From Eleusine coracana subsp. coracana (Eukaryota; Streptophyta; Magnoliopsida; Poales; Poaceae), in assembly GCA_032690845.1 (NCBI GenBank), contig CM064420.1, positions 61,616,707 to 61,680,706 of the forward strand: a stretch of DNA of 64,000 bases. Direction: 5' to 3'. The position numbers and the translations under genes were made by a program. Positions 11,167 to 22,059 of the stretch are shown piece by piece (the stretch's first letter is position 1; every line of letters begins with the position of its first letter). The notes under the pieces are model-generated. The model saw only the letters and a program-made list of their open reading frames with translations, did not search any database and was not told the DNA's origin.

Positions 11167-14100
11167 TCACGCCGCAGCTTCGACCTTCTGGGCCTTGTTA
11201 GAATTCTTATCGGAGTCGGAGTGTCTGCCCCGCTTCCCATTGAACTGCTTTCCTCCTCTGAAGTTCTTTCCACCCCTAAAAGGTTCACATCAAAGTGGGA
11301 GCCCATTATCTTCAGCAGAAGAAAGATGATGAAAGTGGTGTATGAAGCCAGAGAAGAAAATCTTTCAATGTGCAAACAGTAAACTGCAGCATTTTTATAA
11401 CATCTTTATTTATGCAAGAAATTGGAATACCACTTGAGGACCGCACCAGATTTAAGAAAAGAATGGAAGCATACATTGCTGGTTGTACTGCTAAAATGTG
11501 AACAATCACACATAGCAAAGTTGAATATCCTTTTTTACAAAAAAAAAAACAAAACACTACAGTGTTATTAGTTTTAAATAAATAAGGTTGCAGGTTACCC
11601 TAAAATTAATTAGTGGACAAAAGAGGCATCTTAGCATTAATTATAACAGCCATTTTTTGGGGGGTTAACTTCCAGAGATAGTACAGTGCCTAGGTGACAT
11701 CACAGGTACAAATTACAATAGCAGTCAGCTTCCCTAAAAATAGCACATAACACATGGGGTATGTTTTTTGGCAATGTATCCTATGAGAACCGAATTAGTA
11801 TGAGAACTATAAGAACTTTAATCAACATCGTTGGATTCTAGATCGATGGTCATAGCTAGAGGTGGAGTAGTTTAGCACTTAAACACCCCCACCCCCCCAC
11901 CCCCCTTAATCCTATCATAATACTTCCCTTTGCACTTAACCCCCCTCAACCGAGCCAATCAATCACTGCGCCCCTGCCCTGTGCGCTCGCCTGCGATCAG
12001 CCCCTGCGCTCGCCCCTTGCGCACGCCACCTCTCACTTGAGACTTGATACAACCAACTATGAGCATCCAGACCTGTGCAACCGGAAAAGCATATTGCCGT
12101 GAGAAGTCAAAGCCAGCGGCTGGATCAGTTGGGATCCAGTGATCTGCTGCTGCAATGGAGGCAGCGCGTGCGGGCCCTACTGATTTTCTGATGCTCGATG
12201 GCATTGGATGATAGTGTTGCCACAAAGTGCAGTGTTAAATTGGTTTTCTATGGCCCGCTTCATAATCCAAAATCAGCAGTCTGTCATAAGTTCTCCTTCT
12301 CCATCGCTCAACGCAAATAGAAAGCAACGATCGATCGGCTCGGCTGAGGGGGGTTAAGTGCAAAAAAAAGTATTATGGTGGGATTAAGGAGGGGGGAGGG
12401 GGTTTAAGTGCTAAACTACTTCATCTCTACCCCTGACCATTGATCTAGAATCCAGCGATGTTGATTAAAGTTCTCATAGTTCTCATACTAATCCGGTTCT
12501 CATAGGATACGTTGCCATGTTTTTTTGTTAATTTCCAGAGATAGTTCCAAACAAGAGAGAAGCAGACTCAAAACAAACAGTGTATCAAATGTACACATGA
12601 ATACCTTCCTTTGTAACCTCTATTATCCTTGTTCTTCTCTTGAATGCCACGTATATTGCTCCAATAATCCTTCTCAGCTTCACCTGCAGAAATATTTAAC
12701 ATCAGAAAAATATGTTTCCTATCTAGTGGATTCAGTTAACACTAAAAACATTAACGAAAACTTGTCCAACCAAATACAACACCATCAAATAGTGCTTTTA
12801 TATCAAGGAAAATTCATTCATCCCTGAGGACAAAACCATCAGACAGTATTTAAGAGAAAAAAAGAACTTTTTGGCACTTGGAGATTTTATCCTCAGAACA
12901 AATAGACTTCCTAGAGCCACGTTAGTTTAATTTGCACCGATAATACTAAGTTTTATAATCAACCATACAACAATGATTTTGGTTTGCCTGTAGAAATACT
13001 TTCATTTTTATAAAATTTCCAGTGCCTTTGTGAGCCTCACCAATGTCCACAAGGGCACCTATTTGTGTTTACAGGAATAATTTAGAAGTAAAAAGTATCG
13101 AACTCAAGCTTCAATAAACTAATGCCAATCTTGAAAAATAGCAGTTCTTACCTGTCACAGCCTCTAAAGTAACTATGTGGTCTTTTATTATCAAACCACC
13201 TTCGTCAGCTAGTACGGCAGACATACGAGCTTTTTCAGCAGCCTCAGAATCTTCAAAGCGAAGGTATCCTGAATCATCTCCGATACTGAAGTCCACATAC
13301 TGAAAATACATATGGGGAAAGTTATACATGATATCAACAAGTGCACATAGTAAATAAGAAAGAAAAATCCACAATGCAAAAACCTGTTGTAACAAGACAT
13401 TGAAACACATTAGCAATGTGGCCCTAAATTGTATAGTTCAAATTAATACGAATTTCAGAAGCATTTCCCAGTAAATAGTAAATTGGTCCAAAGGAATTCA
13501 CACCATCTTGATTCTTGAGAGGTAAAAGAAACTATTGAACTTACTGTAAAATGTCGTGAAAGAAAGTTCATTATTTGGCACCCAATAAATTTACATTATC
13601 TGTCACAAAGAAAGTGGTTACTCCAATCCTATCCGTTTTCCAGAATTATGCACTCCATGTCATTTGAAAATTGTTGAATTTTACCAAAACAGCTAATGTT
13701 CCGAGACCACCCTGGTTCCGTTCTTCCTCAATTCCTCTACCTCCATGACCAGACCCTATCTTTCCCCCTCATAAACGGTCTCTAGCCACTACCATGACTA
13801 GCAAAACATCACATCAAGAGCAGTGCTGAGAAGGTAATCCTATTATTATACAAGTGAAATGAAATAGATGCCAGTTAAAATGAATCATGAGGGATAAGAG
13901 AAAGACAGATAGGTTCAAGGCTTCAAGCAGAACCCAGGTCAAAGATATCATAGAGGAAGGTTGTCTATCAATTCACTTGTGGAGCACTCATGTAAGCATA
14001 TAGAGAATAAGATGTGTGGTGTTTCATTTCACATGTTTAAGGGCTAAACTTTGACGGTTTGACTGACACTCTGACAAGCAATGACTTGGATATAACAACA

Positions 14101-17100
14101 GTTTTTTTAGGGGAAAAAAAGATGATATGGGAGGAATAAGCACTATGTCAGAGGGCTCAACATGTAAGTGAGAGCTACACAGTGAAAACAAAGGAAATTC
14201 GAGCTTTCAGCTTCATTGAGCAACAGCAACTTATATGAAGATCACACAGAAGTGAACATTAATCCATGATACTTCATTTGAAGGTGGTAAAATATAAAAT
14301 ATACTAAAAGTACCACCGTGATTATAGAAAATGGAAAAAAAAAATGGAAGTCTGAGAAGTGGTGACATTCAACATTACCCGAACAGTTCCGTATTTTTTG
14401 AAAGCTTCTTTAAGATCCTCCCTCGAAATTGGGTTCTTTGCATTGCCAGAAATGTTTTTGCCATTCCCGCTCAATGATCCATTGTCATCACGCTTTGCAT
14501 TTTCTGCCAAGGATTCTCCAGGGCACCCAGATTCTGTAGCTTCACTAGTGTCTACCTCTTTCTTTTCAGTCATGTCAGCTGAGCATTTCTCATTTTTTGT
14601 CTCACTCTCAGGGATCCCCTCCTCAAGCCTCTGGCCTGATGGTTTCTCCAAGGAATCTGAAGTTTCTAATTTGGATTCCGACTCATTAGCTTTGTCTACA
14701 TCAGTTTGTTGCTCTGCAGAACCATCTGTGATTTTCTTCAATTTGAAAGCCACAATTAGGCCTTTCGGATAGCTGCAAACAAATTTCCAGGACCCTTGTT
14801 TATGATCTGAAACAAAATACCAGATTACCAGAAAAGAAAGGCTGTAAGATACTCACCCTTCGTCCTGGTTGTCCTTCTTAGGGTGCGCCTTTTCATGTGC
14901 TTCTTTTTTAGACTCGTACTCGGCATCAAACTCCTTCCTTCATAATTCAGGCAAGGAATTACAAGTCAAAACATAAAAAATGCATTGCATAGTTAGATTA
15001 CCACATATCAGAACATGTAAAAAAGTATGACAAACAGTCGGCATGAAACAAATATTTGCTCCTCATGGTATAGAGAAGGTTATCTAAAGTTTAGACACAG
15101 TTTGCTACTTCAGAAATTTTCATTTGTTAACTAATAGCTAAGCAACAGGTACTGGAAAACAACACGGAGTGCCTGAATATACACACAACTAACCAGACAC
15201 ACATCTAACTTGCAGTTTCCTAAAGTTTCCCCTATCGGCAAAATTAAAACTACTTCCAACAAATGTATTCTCCTTGTTGTCTTGTAGTTAACCTTTATCT
15301 TGTCACAACACATCTAAAGCCCTGATCTGTATAATAAATAAGCACATAGCAACAGAAAGTGCGGGTAAAAGTTAATCCACATCTGTAACACGTGCATACA
15401 TCACCGGCAGTGTTTAGCATAGGCTTAATTGATGAGAAAACTGAAAACCAACCACTACAACATGTTAGTTGCTTACTTTGGCGTTATTTCCAGATTGGCC
15501 CCTGCAAACACCAAAGGTTTCTCCATAATATTTTTTGCTTCCTCTTCATCAGAAAACTCTACTAAAGCAGTGCCACAGAAGTGCTTCTTGTTTGCAATAT
15601 GACGTGGTAGCCTCACACTGTTCACCTATTGAGTTTGTACAGAAGCACATAAAAATAATACAGTCATTGTCACTTGCAATTACATAATTCATATTAGTGT
15701 TAACTTAAAAAATGAACAACTATTTCAATTCAGAAGAATTATGTTATAGAACATATTATTCACTTTCACTCCCCTTTGAGGATGGCACTGCAGAGCAGAT
15801 AAGTATACTGCCCTATGCTTAAGCATATAGCCAAGTAACTATGCTGCTAAAAATGTTGGTTATAAAAGTTAGAAAAAATCATTTCATATATTGAGAAGAT
15901 TGAATTGAATTTATGCAAATGGTAACACTATTAAGTATTGACCACATTGTATTTCTCCATAACCTACGCAACTAGTAGCAATTAAAAATATTTAAAAAAA
16001 AAGATAAATCATACCTTTGCATATTGTGAGAAGAAAGATTGGACATCCTCCAGCTTCACATTGTAAGGCAGCGGCGATGCAGCAATTGTCCTAGAGTCTA
16101 CTTGCTCTATGATCTCATCTGGCTTTGAAAGCTCGCTAGCTCTGCCAATCTTTTTCCCTACATTTTGAAAAACGAAAATGGAGTTTCATTCCAGTTTGCA
16201 CGTTAAAGAAATTATCCATCCTACAGCATCACTTCTCATGACTTATGTTATACGGTACCATGAGTTAACCAATCAGCATAGCCAACACTGACCTAGCTAT
16301 ATAGCTATACTGTAAAAATAGGCATTTGTTTGGTTGCATGTAATATTCCTTTACATTTTAACAATAATCAAATGATAAGGCTTATGAATAAGTGTATCCT
16401 GTAAACACATAGACTAAGCCCGAAATCATTAGCTCCAGAAACTGTATCATCTTAACATGATCCAGTGGAATGTTCCAAGTGCTTAAAACAATTTTTTTGC
16501 TATTTAAGGTCCAGCGATATATTAGCTGTGCAAGTGTACATAGCTGCTCTCCTGCTAACATTTATGAAAAATAGAATGGCCTCAGAGCACAAATGAATTC
16601 AGAACCAGTGTTCTAAAATCCAACAGAAAAGGTATGCTACATAGATCAGCAATTCACCATGTCCAGTACTAAATCACACTTTCTGAAAATGAAGAGCAAC
16701 GGAAATGGAATCAGCTACCATCCTCTGATACGCGGAGCACTGGAGAACGCCGAAGCACCTCTGCGACCACGAGCACAGTCTCCTCCGGCATAGTCTCTGC
16801 CTTCACCGCTGCATCAAGGCCCAGGTGCGACTTCATCCGCGAGAAAGAGCATATCAAGGCTAAGCTCACCACTGTACAGTTGCAAGACAATAAAAACAGT
16901 CAGCCGCGCGCGCAGCAGAGCGAAGGAAGCAATCACCGGAGATGTGGACTAAGTGAAGGATAGGTCGTTACAGCCATCGTCGCTCTGCTCGACCGTCTCC
17001 CGCAGGAACTTATCGCGGGGGAGGTTGCTATCGCTGAAGTAGAACTCCACCTGCGGCAAACCAAACGAGCATCAATCAGCAAAAAAAAAAAAAAATCATT

Positions 17101-17232
17101 GGAAAAATATAGAAATATGCACGGGGACGGTAAGGAGGGATCAGGAACCTGGCGGAGGACGCTCTTGGCCTTGGCCTCGTCGAGCGGCGCGGCAGCGGCA
17201 GCGGCAGCGGCGGCGGCGGCTGGGGCGGCCAT
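11167..17232 (-). CDS. LA1: La protein 1 (La-motif and RRM RNA-binding protein)
   Basis: Ten coding exons join in frame to give 472 residues: 17149-17232, 16972-17050, 16719-16871, 16015-16157, 15477-15625, 14857-14937, 14379-14772, 13152-13299, 12605-12683 and 11167-11275. La binds the 3' oligo-U of RNA polymerase III transcripts in the nucleus and supports their maturation. After an alanine tract comes the La motif (VLRQVEFYFSDSNLPRDKFL, then LVSLALICSFSRMKSHLGL). RRM1 follows (KVNSVRLPRH, GTALVEFSDEEEA). After an acidic, Glu/Ser-rich linker in exon 7 comes the atypical C-terminal RRM (YGTVRYVDFSIGDDSGYLRF). A basic Gly/Arg/Lys tail (KGRGGKNFRGGKQ) ends ...KVEAAA. The start is the first ATG at 17232. 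Intron 9 hosts a Mutator-like element. A telo-box lies in the promoter-proximal region. Boundaries rest on splice signals and frame. Confidence 0.93.
11770..12516. mobile_element. Non-autonomous Mutator-like element in La intron 9
   Basis: Terminal inverted repeats of about 190 bp start GGCAATGTATCC on the left and end GGATACGTTGCC on the right. They include the shared word TAGTTTAGCACTTAAAC and C/G-rich runs. A perfect 9-bp target-site duplication, ATGTTTTTT, flanks the element at 11761-11769 and 12517-12525. Long TIRs plus a 9-bp duplication are diagnostic of the Mutator superfamily. No transposase is present in the 747 bp. The 11960-12335 core has a different composition from the TIRs and an open minus-strand frame (11959-12225), so it could be captured host sequence. 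Confidence 0.88.
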
Positions 17233-17289
17233 GGATGGGTCTAAACTCTAGAGTACGATCGAGCTGGAGAATTGGGGAGGAATCGGCGG

Positions 17290-17298
17290 TTAGGGTTT
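17290..17298 (-). promoter_or_regulatory. Telo-box upstream of La
   Basis: AAACCCTAA is read on the minus strand, 58 bp before the start codon at 17232. This motif is common in plant genes for the translation machinery and growth-related genes. Its use here is inference. Confidence 0.55.
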
Positions 17299-17329
17299 AG
17301 GTGGTTTTAGGACTAGAGGATCCCGAGCG

Positions 17330-19317
17330 CCGAAAGAGTCGCTTGTCACGCCTCCACGAATTTTTTTCTTTTTTGAGAGAAATCAGTCCCGATCGGCCCA
17401 TAACTTCAGCCCAAGATAGCAATCCACCGTGTCTTCAAATGGACGTATGATGGACTGGGCCGGGCTCGAAATTACTCAAGCGAATCACTTGCAAGTTGCA
17501 AATCCAGAGCCGTGACAGCATGTCATGTCAGCATGGACGACGTACCGCAGATTGGAGCGATACACGAGAGAACAACGTCGGTCGATGATCTCAAGAAAAA
17601 AACGAGAGAACGTCGGTCGTGTTTCCTCCCTCATTTCCTCTGTTGAATTCGCACTGGATAACACGCTCTAACGCTATCATAATTCCATTAATTTGCTGCT
17701 CTCTCAAGTTCTGAATAGCAGACGGTGTATGGACAGAAGGTCGTAAGGATAACCCTCGGATAAGCATGTTCCATATCCCATATTCCCATGTCGCAGAATT
17801 TTCTACTGCTCTCCGCTTGCTCGGAGCTTGGAGTCGGAGCTGTCGTTCTCCCTTGATCCTAATCATAATTCTCGCTGCCTCCATGCATCGGTCAGCAGTC
17901 AATTAGACATAGTTACGTCCTCCCTCTTCCAACAATCGTTATCCATTTTGGAATAGTTAACCTGTCCTTTTGTTGAGTGACAGCGAGACGTTGTCTGAAC
18001 CCAGAATTTCTATGTTTATTACGGAGTAGTTTCTATAGAGAAGTGCCGAGAATAGAAAGCACATCGCCTAGAGAGAGAAGAGAGATAGCATTTCACGGCG
18101 GAGTTGATGAGCATCTCACCAGCGCGAAAAAAACAGTTTGTTTCCACTTGCTTCGACAGCGTTGCAAGCGCGCAGCAGCACCCGCCAGGCCCGACGCGAA
18201 GGATCCAGATCTCGCCGCTGATTGGCCGGTCAGGCGGACCCACACGCTGACCTGGCGCCCGCGTATCCGCAAGGGATAAGCGCCATCGCTCCGGCGCCCA
18301 ACGAGGCCGCGCCAGCTGGAAGGGGACGATGAGCCCTTCCACGGGTGACGGGGACAGTCGGATCGGATCGGATATCGCGAGCAGGGTGGGGCCCTCCCGA
18401 GCCCGGTCGCGCTCGCTCGCACGGCCCGTCTCGTGTCGTCCCGCGGGGCGACGACAAGCGGCGAACAGCACCCGCCACCCGGGCTCCTTTTTTTCGGCGC
18501 ATCCAACAAAGCTTTTTCGTGGGTGGGGGGAGGGAACCGAAGGGGACGTGCAAGTGTGAACGGCATCTGCGGCCACTGGCGGCCGGAAGTAGCAGAAGGT
18601 GTCGCCGTCCGGTGAGGGAAAACTGAGGTCCCCTTGCATTTAAAGTTGCAGTCAAAATACTCCAGTGCCACTTGTCAAAAGTACTGAAACTGAACTCGCC
18701 AGTTTAGCATGTTTATTTTTTTTACCAAGAAACAGATTTTATGCTAGTTTAGCACATTTAATTTTTACGAAGAAACTGATTTTGTGCTCTTTCAAGCAAA
18801 TACCTGCCTGAAAATACTGAGAGAAATTAGTACGAGCCTACGTTGCCATGGAGAGTCACAGTCACCGAAGCAATTGTTTTTTCCTTTTTTGAACTCAGAA
18901 GTCATTGTTTTTTTTTCTCGTGACGAAAAGTTAGTACTACTAGTAGCATGGTAACTGGAGCTGCTAGGCATCGTGGGAGAAACGAACAAAGCAGCAACCC
19001 GTGGCGTGGGCCGGCGTGACAGCGACGAGACGGCGGTCCAGTGGCCGCTGGTCTCGTGGCGGGCAACCCCTCCACGTGCCCACCGGCCCCTCAAAACGTC
19101 CCCCCGCCCCCGCGCACGCACCAAACTCTCCCGAAACCACCAACCATTTCCAACGCAATCAGACGACCCCAGAACCCGTGACACCCGCAGCAGCACTCCG
19201 TGAGAGAAAGAACAACGCCACAGCGAGCGCGCCTCGTGAGTCGTGACGCCGCCCGGGTAACCAGTCCCGAGCAGGAGGAGGAGCAGCAGGCGAGCAGGAG
19301 CCAGGAGGAGGAGCAGC
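17330..19317. other. Intergenic between La and CONSTANS-like genes (divergent promoters)
   Basis: The two genes diverge from this 2-kb stretch. 18150-18600 is GC-rich and gives long overlapping frames on both strands (up to 206 codons). These lack motifs and conflict with one another, so I treat them as chance frames. 18990-19317 is the GC-rich 5' leader side of the CONSTANS-like gene. No TATA box is obvious. Confidence 0.45.
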
Positions 19318-20457
19318 ATGGACGCGGCGGTGGAGCAGAAGCCGGCGGCGCTAGGCGGCGGGTACTGGGCCGCGGCGGTGTCGGGCGCGCGGCCCTGCGA
19401 CGCGTGCGCGGCGGAGCCGGCCCGGCTGCACTGCCGCGCTGACGGCGCGTACCTGTGCGCGGGCTGCGACGCCCGGGCCCACGGCCCAGGGTCCCGGCAC
19501 GCGCGCGTGTGGCTGTGCGAGGTGTGCGAGCACGCGCCGGCCTCCGTGACGTGCCGCGCCGACGCCGCCGCGCTCTGCGCCGCCTGCGACGCCGACATCC
19601 ACTCCGCCAACCCGCTCGCGCGCCGCCACGAGCGCGTCCCCGTCGCGCCCTTCCTCGGCGCGCTCGCCGACGCGCCGCAGCCGTTCCCCTCCGCCGCCTT
19701 CGCAGCCGCGGCGCAGGAGGCGGGCGCGGATGATGATGAGGACGGGAGCAACGAGGCGGAGGCGGCGTCGTGGCTGCTCCCCGAGCCGGATAACAGCCAC
19801 GACGACAGCGGCGCCGCCGCGGCCGACGCCTTCTTCGCGGACTCGGACGGGTTCCTCGGCGTCGACCTCGACTTCGCGCGCTCCATGGACGGCATCAAGG
19901 CCATCGGCGTGCCGGTCGCGCAGCCCGAGATGGACATCTCCGCCGGCGGGTACTTCTACCCTGACCACTCCATGAACCACAGCGTAAGCTTCCCTGCCTG
20001 CTGCTTTTTCTTTTCCTATACAGTACAGTAGATCTTTTCCTCCCCTCTAAAACTAAAAAGAGGTTGCTTCTTTGAGTGTAGTACTTGGGAACATTGTTAA
20101 TAACGCCTTTAATCTCCTATAGTCTCTAAATAAATTTATTTATTACAGGTGTCTTCGTCTGAGGTGGCGGTGGTCCCGGACGCGCTGGCGGCGGCGGCGC
20201 AACCGGCCGTGGCCGCGGCGGTGGCGAGCAAGGGGAAGGAGCGGGAGGCGCGGCTGATGCGGTACCGGGAGAAGCGCAAGAACCGGCGCTTCGACAAGAC
20301 CATCCGCTACGCGTCGCGCAAGGCGTACGCCGAGACGCGCCCGCGCATCAAGGGCCGCTTCGCCAAGCGCTGCTCCTCCGCCGCCGAGGACGACAACGAC
20401 GCCGTGTCGGCGGCGGCGCCCGCGGCGTCATCCGACGGCGTCGTGCCGTCCTTCTGA
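19318..20457 (+). CDS. COL4: CONSTANS-like B-box/CCT transcription factor (COL4-like)
   Basis: Two exons, 19318-19983 and 20149-20457, are joined at AGC|GTAAGC and TTACAG|GTG to give 324 residues. Two tandem B-box zinc fingers lie at about residues 27-61 (CDAC...CRADGAYLCAGCDARAH) and 67-104 (CEVC...CDADIHSANPLARRH). The middle is acidic. A CCT domain is encoded by exon 2 (about 254-296: REARLMRYREKRKNRRFDK, then IRYASRKAYAETRPRIKGRF). Two B-boxes plus CCT place it in CO-like group I. These are nuclear regulators of photoperiodic flowering, and rice COL4 is a flowering repressor. The intron position before the CCT domain matches the family. In B-box 1 the last two metal-ligand histidines are only five residues apart instead of eight. 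From memory this is shared by grass COL4 proteins, which is why I favour that name. The extreme GC content is normal for such grass genes. Confidence 0.93.
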
Positions 20458-21998
20458 TTCCTGAATCCTGATGATGATGAGAGAGAGACCACCACCCGCG
20501 CGCCCGGCGACCCGCCCGCCCGGCCTGAATTTTGGCGACGCGATGCAATGCGTGCTTCTCCGTGTAGCATGAATAATTGTACAGTAGTTCGTTCGTTGCA
20601 CGAACTCGATCGCGGTCGCACGGAAACTCGTCTACTCCTTCCCTGTCATCGTCTGTGTAATCCAGCCTTGTAAATTACTCCATCTAGAAATGCTTTTTTT
20701 TCGCACGATTGCAACTGTGTCCTGGATGAATTCTTTGCTGCAACTCGCTGTTCATTGCATCTGTGCCGCAGAGCACCATTCGGCTCGCGCTGAGGTTATT
20801 CGACGGCAGCAGCGTAGCTTTTCCCATTTTGTTTACCTGGTAGACTGGGAGCACCAGTCTTCAGCGGAAAAATATGTGGAGTTCTAAGTGGTGCTGTAAA
20901 GCATTGGGTTGAACATCACATCCTTCGAGAGGTCGCAGGAAAATTTCTGGATTGTAAGACGAAATACTCTCCTGAATGTTTCTCCTTGTTTACTTATGTT
21001 CAAATAACTTGTCAGAGATACAGGTTCTTGGGGATTCAGCCTCGTTTGGTAGGCTTTCAACTTCAGGCAGAAACTGAAGAAACTCTACCAAACGGTATCA
21101 GTTTCTGTCCAGAAACCCTGCCAAAACACTTACGGTTTCTGTTTGCAGAAAAGATAATACTTTTGATTTTTCTCTTTAGAAACAAGAAACTGTTTCGTTT
21201 CTTTGCAGAAACTGTTTATGCGGCTTCACTTAACTCAGGCTTGAAGCAGTAACAAACAGGGCCTGAATCAGCGGCACCTTTCTAGATACGTTGATGGCTG
21301 TTGGTGAAGTTACAGCTGCGCCCGAGCTAGTTGGTACAACCATGTGACACCGTAAAGTGTACGCCCACCGCACGGAACGCACAAGTGCGCATCAAGTGTC
21401 ACGACACCGGAATGCATCCAAATTCCCAAATGCGGCGAACCTTTTGACAACGATGGACGAGGCTATGCGCCTGTACCGCAGGCGCCCGTGAGCTGGTGTG
21501 CTGCGTGCACGGTGTCTGCGAATGCTAGGCTTCAACTAGCAGGCCACACCACACCGGCATCAGGTCGCGTCCATCATGATCCTTTGCATCACCAACAGGT
21601 TTGACATGATACCTCTCCTTCGCCTATCTTGCTCTAGGGAGCAGCACTGATGATGAAATCACTAATCAACTGCTATCCCTCAACTATAAAGGGAACACAA
21701 TGCAACATCACACAAGATTAGCACTTTGTCCAAATTCCACAATCTAACAATACAAATCAATCCCGCAAAAGTATGGCTTAACAACTAGTACATGCACTGT
21801 GACTCCAGTCAAAACTCAGAAACAGAAAAGCTAAGTTCCTGCCTCCACATTGTATCAGCAGTGGTGTCCTTCCAGTAAAATAAAGACTTGCGAATTTAAA
21901 AAATGAGTCCTATAAAGTTATACACTTGTTGCACCAAAGTGCATAAGCAAAACATGCTGGTGCCCCTTCAATTTTCAGGCATTCTGGAGGCAAAGAAT
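20458..21998. other. 3' UTRs of convergent COL and RSZ genes plus intergenic DNA
   Basis: 20458-20700 is probably the COL 3' UTR and about 21720-21998 the RSZ 3' UTR, because the two genes converge. Apart from a MITE-like element at about 21040-21263 I see nothing that looks like a gene. Confidence 0.45.
21040..21263. mobile_element. MITE-like element with GTTTGG-type ends
   Basis: The left end reads CCTCGTTTGGTAGGCTTTC. The right end, reverse-complemented, reads GGCCCTGTTTGTTACTGCTTC, so the two are imperfect inverted repeats. The interior has several GCAGAAACTG-type words in both orientations. Flanks GGATTCAG and TGAATCAG are similar but not identical, so the superfamily (hAT or PIF/Harbinger) is unsettled. 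Confidence 0.5.
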
Positions 21999-22059
21999 TC
22001 AGGCATTATTAGTATATGGGGACTCCTCACGCTGGGGATTCTCTGCTGCTGGTGATCTG

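Noticed and set aside
18019..18671. Overlapping minus-strand frames up to 206 codons and plus-strand frames upstream of the COL gene
   Set aside because: All derive from GC-rich DNA, conflict with one another and lack motifs or splice support.
19351..19980. 209-codon minus-strand frame
   Set aside because: Exact antisense shadow of the CONSTANS-like exon 1.
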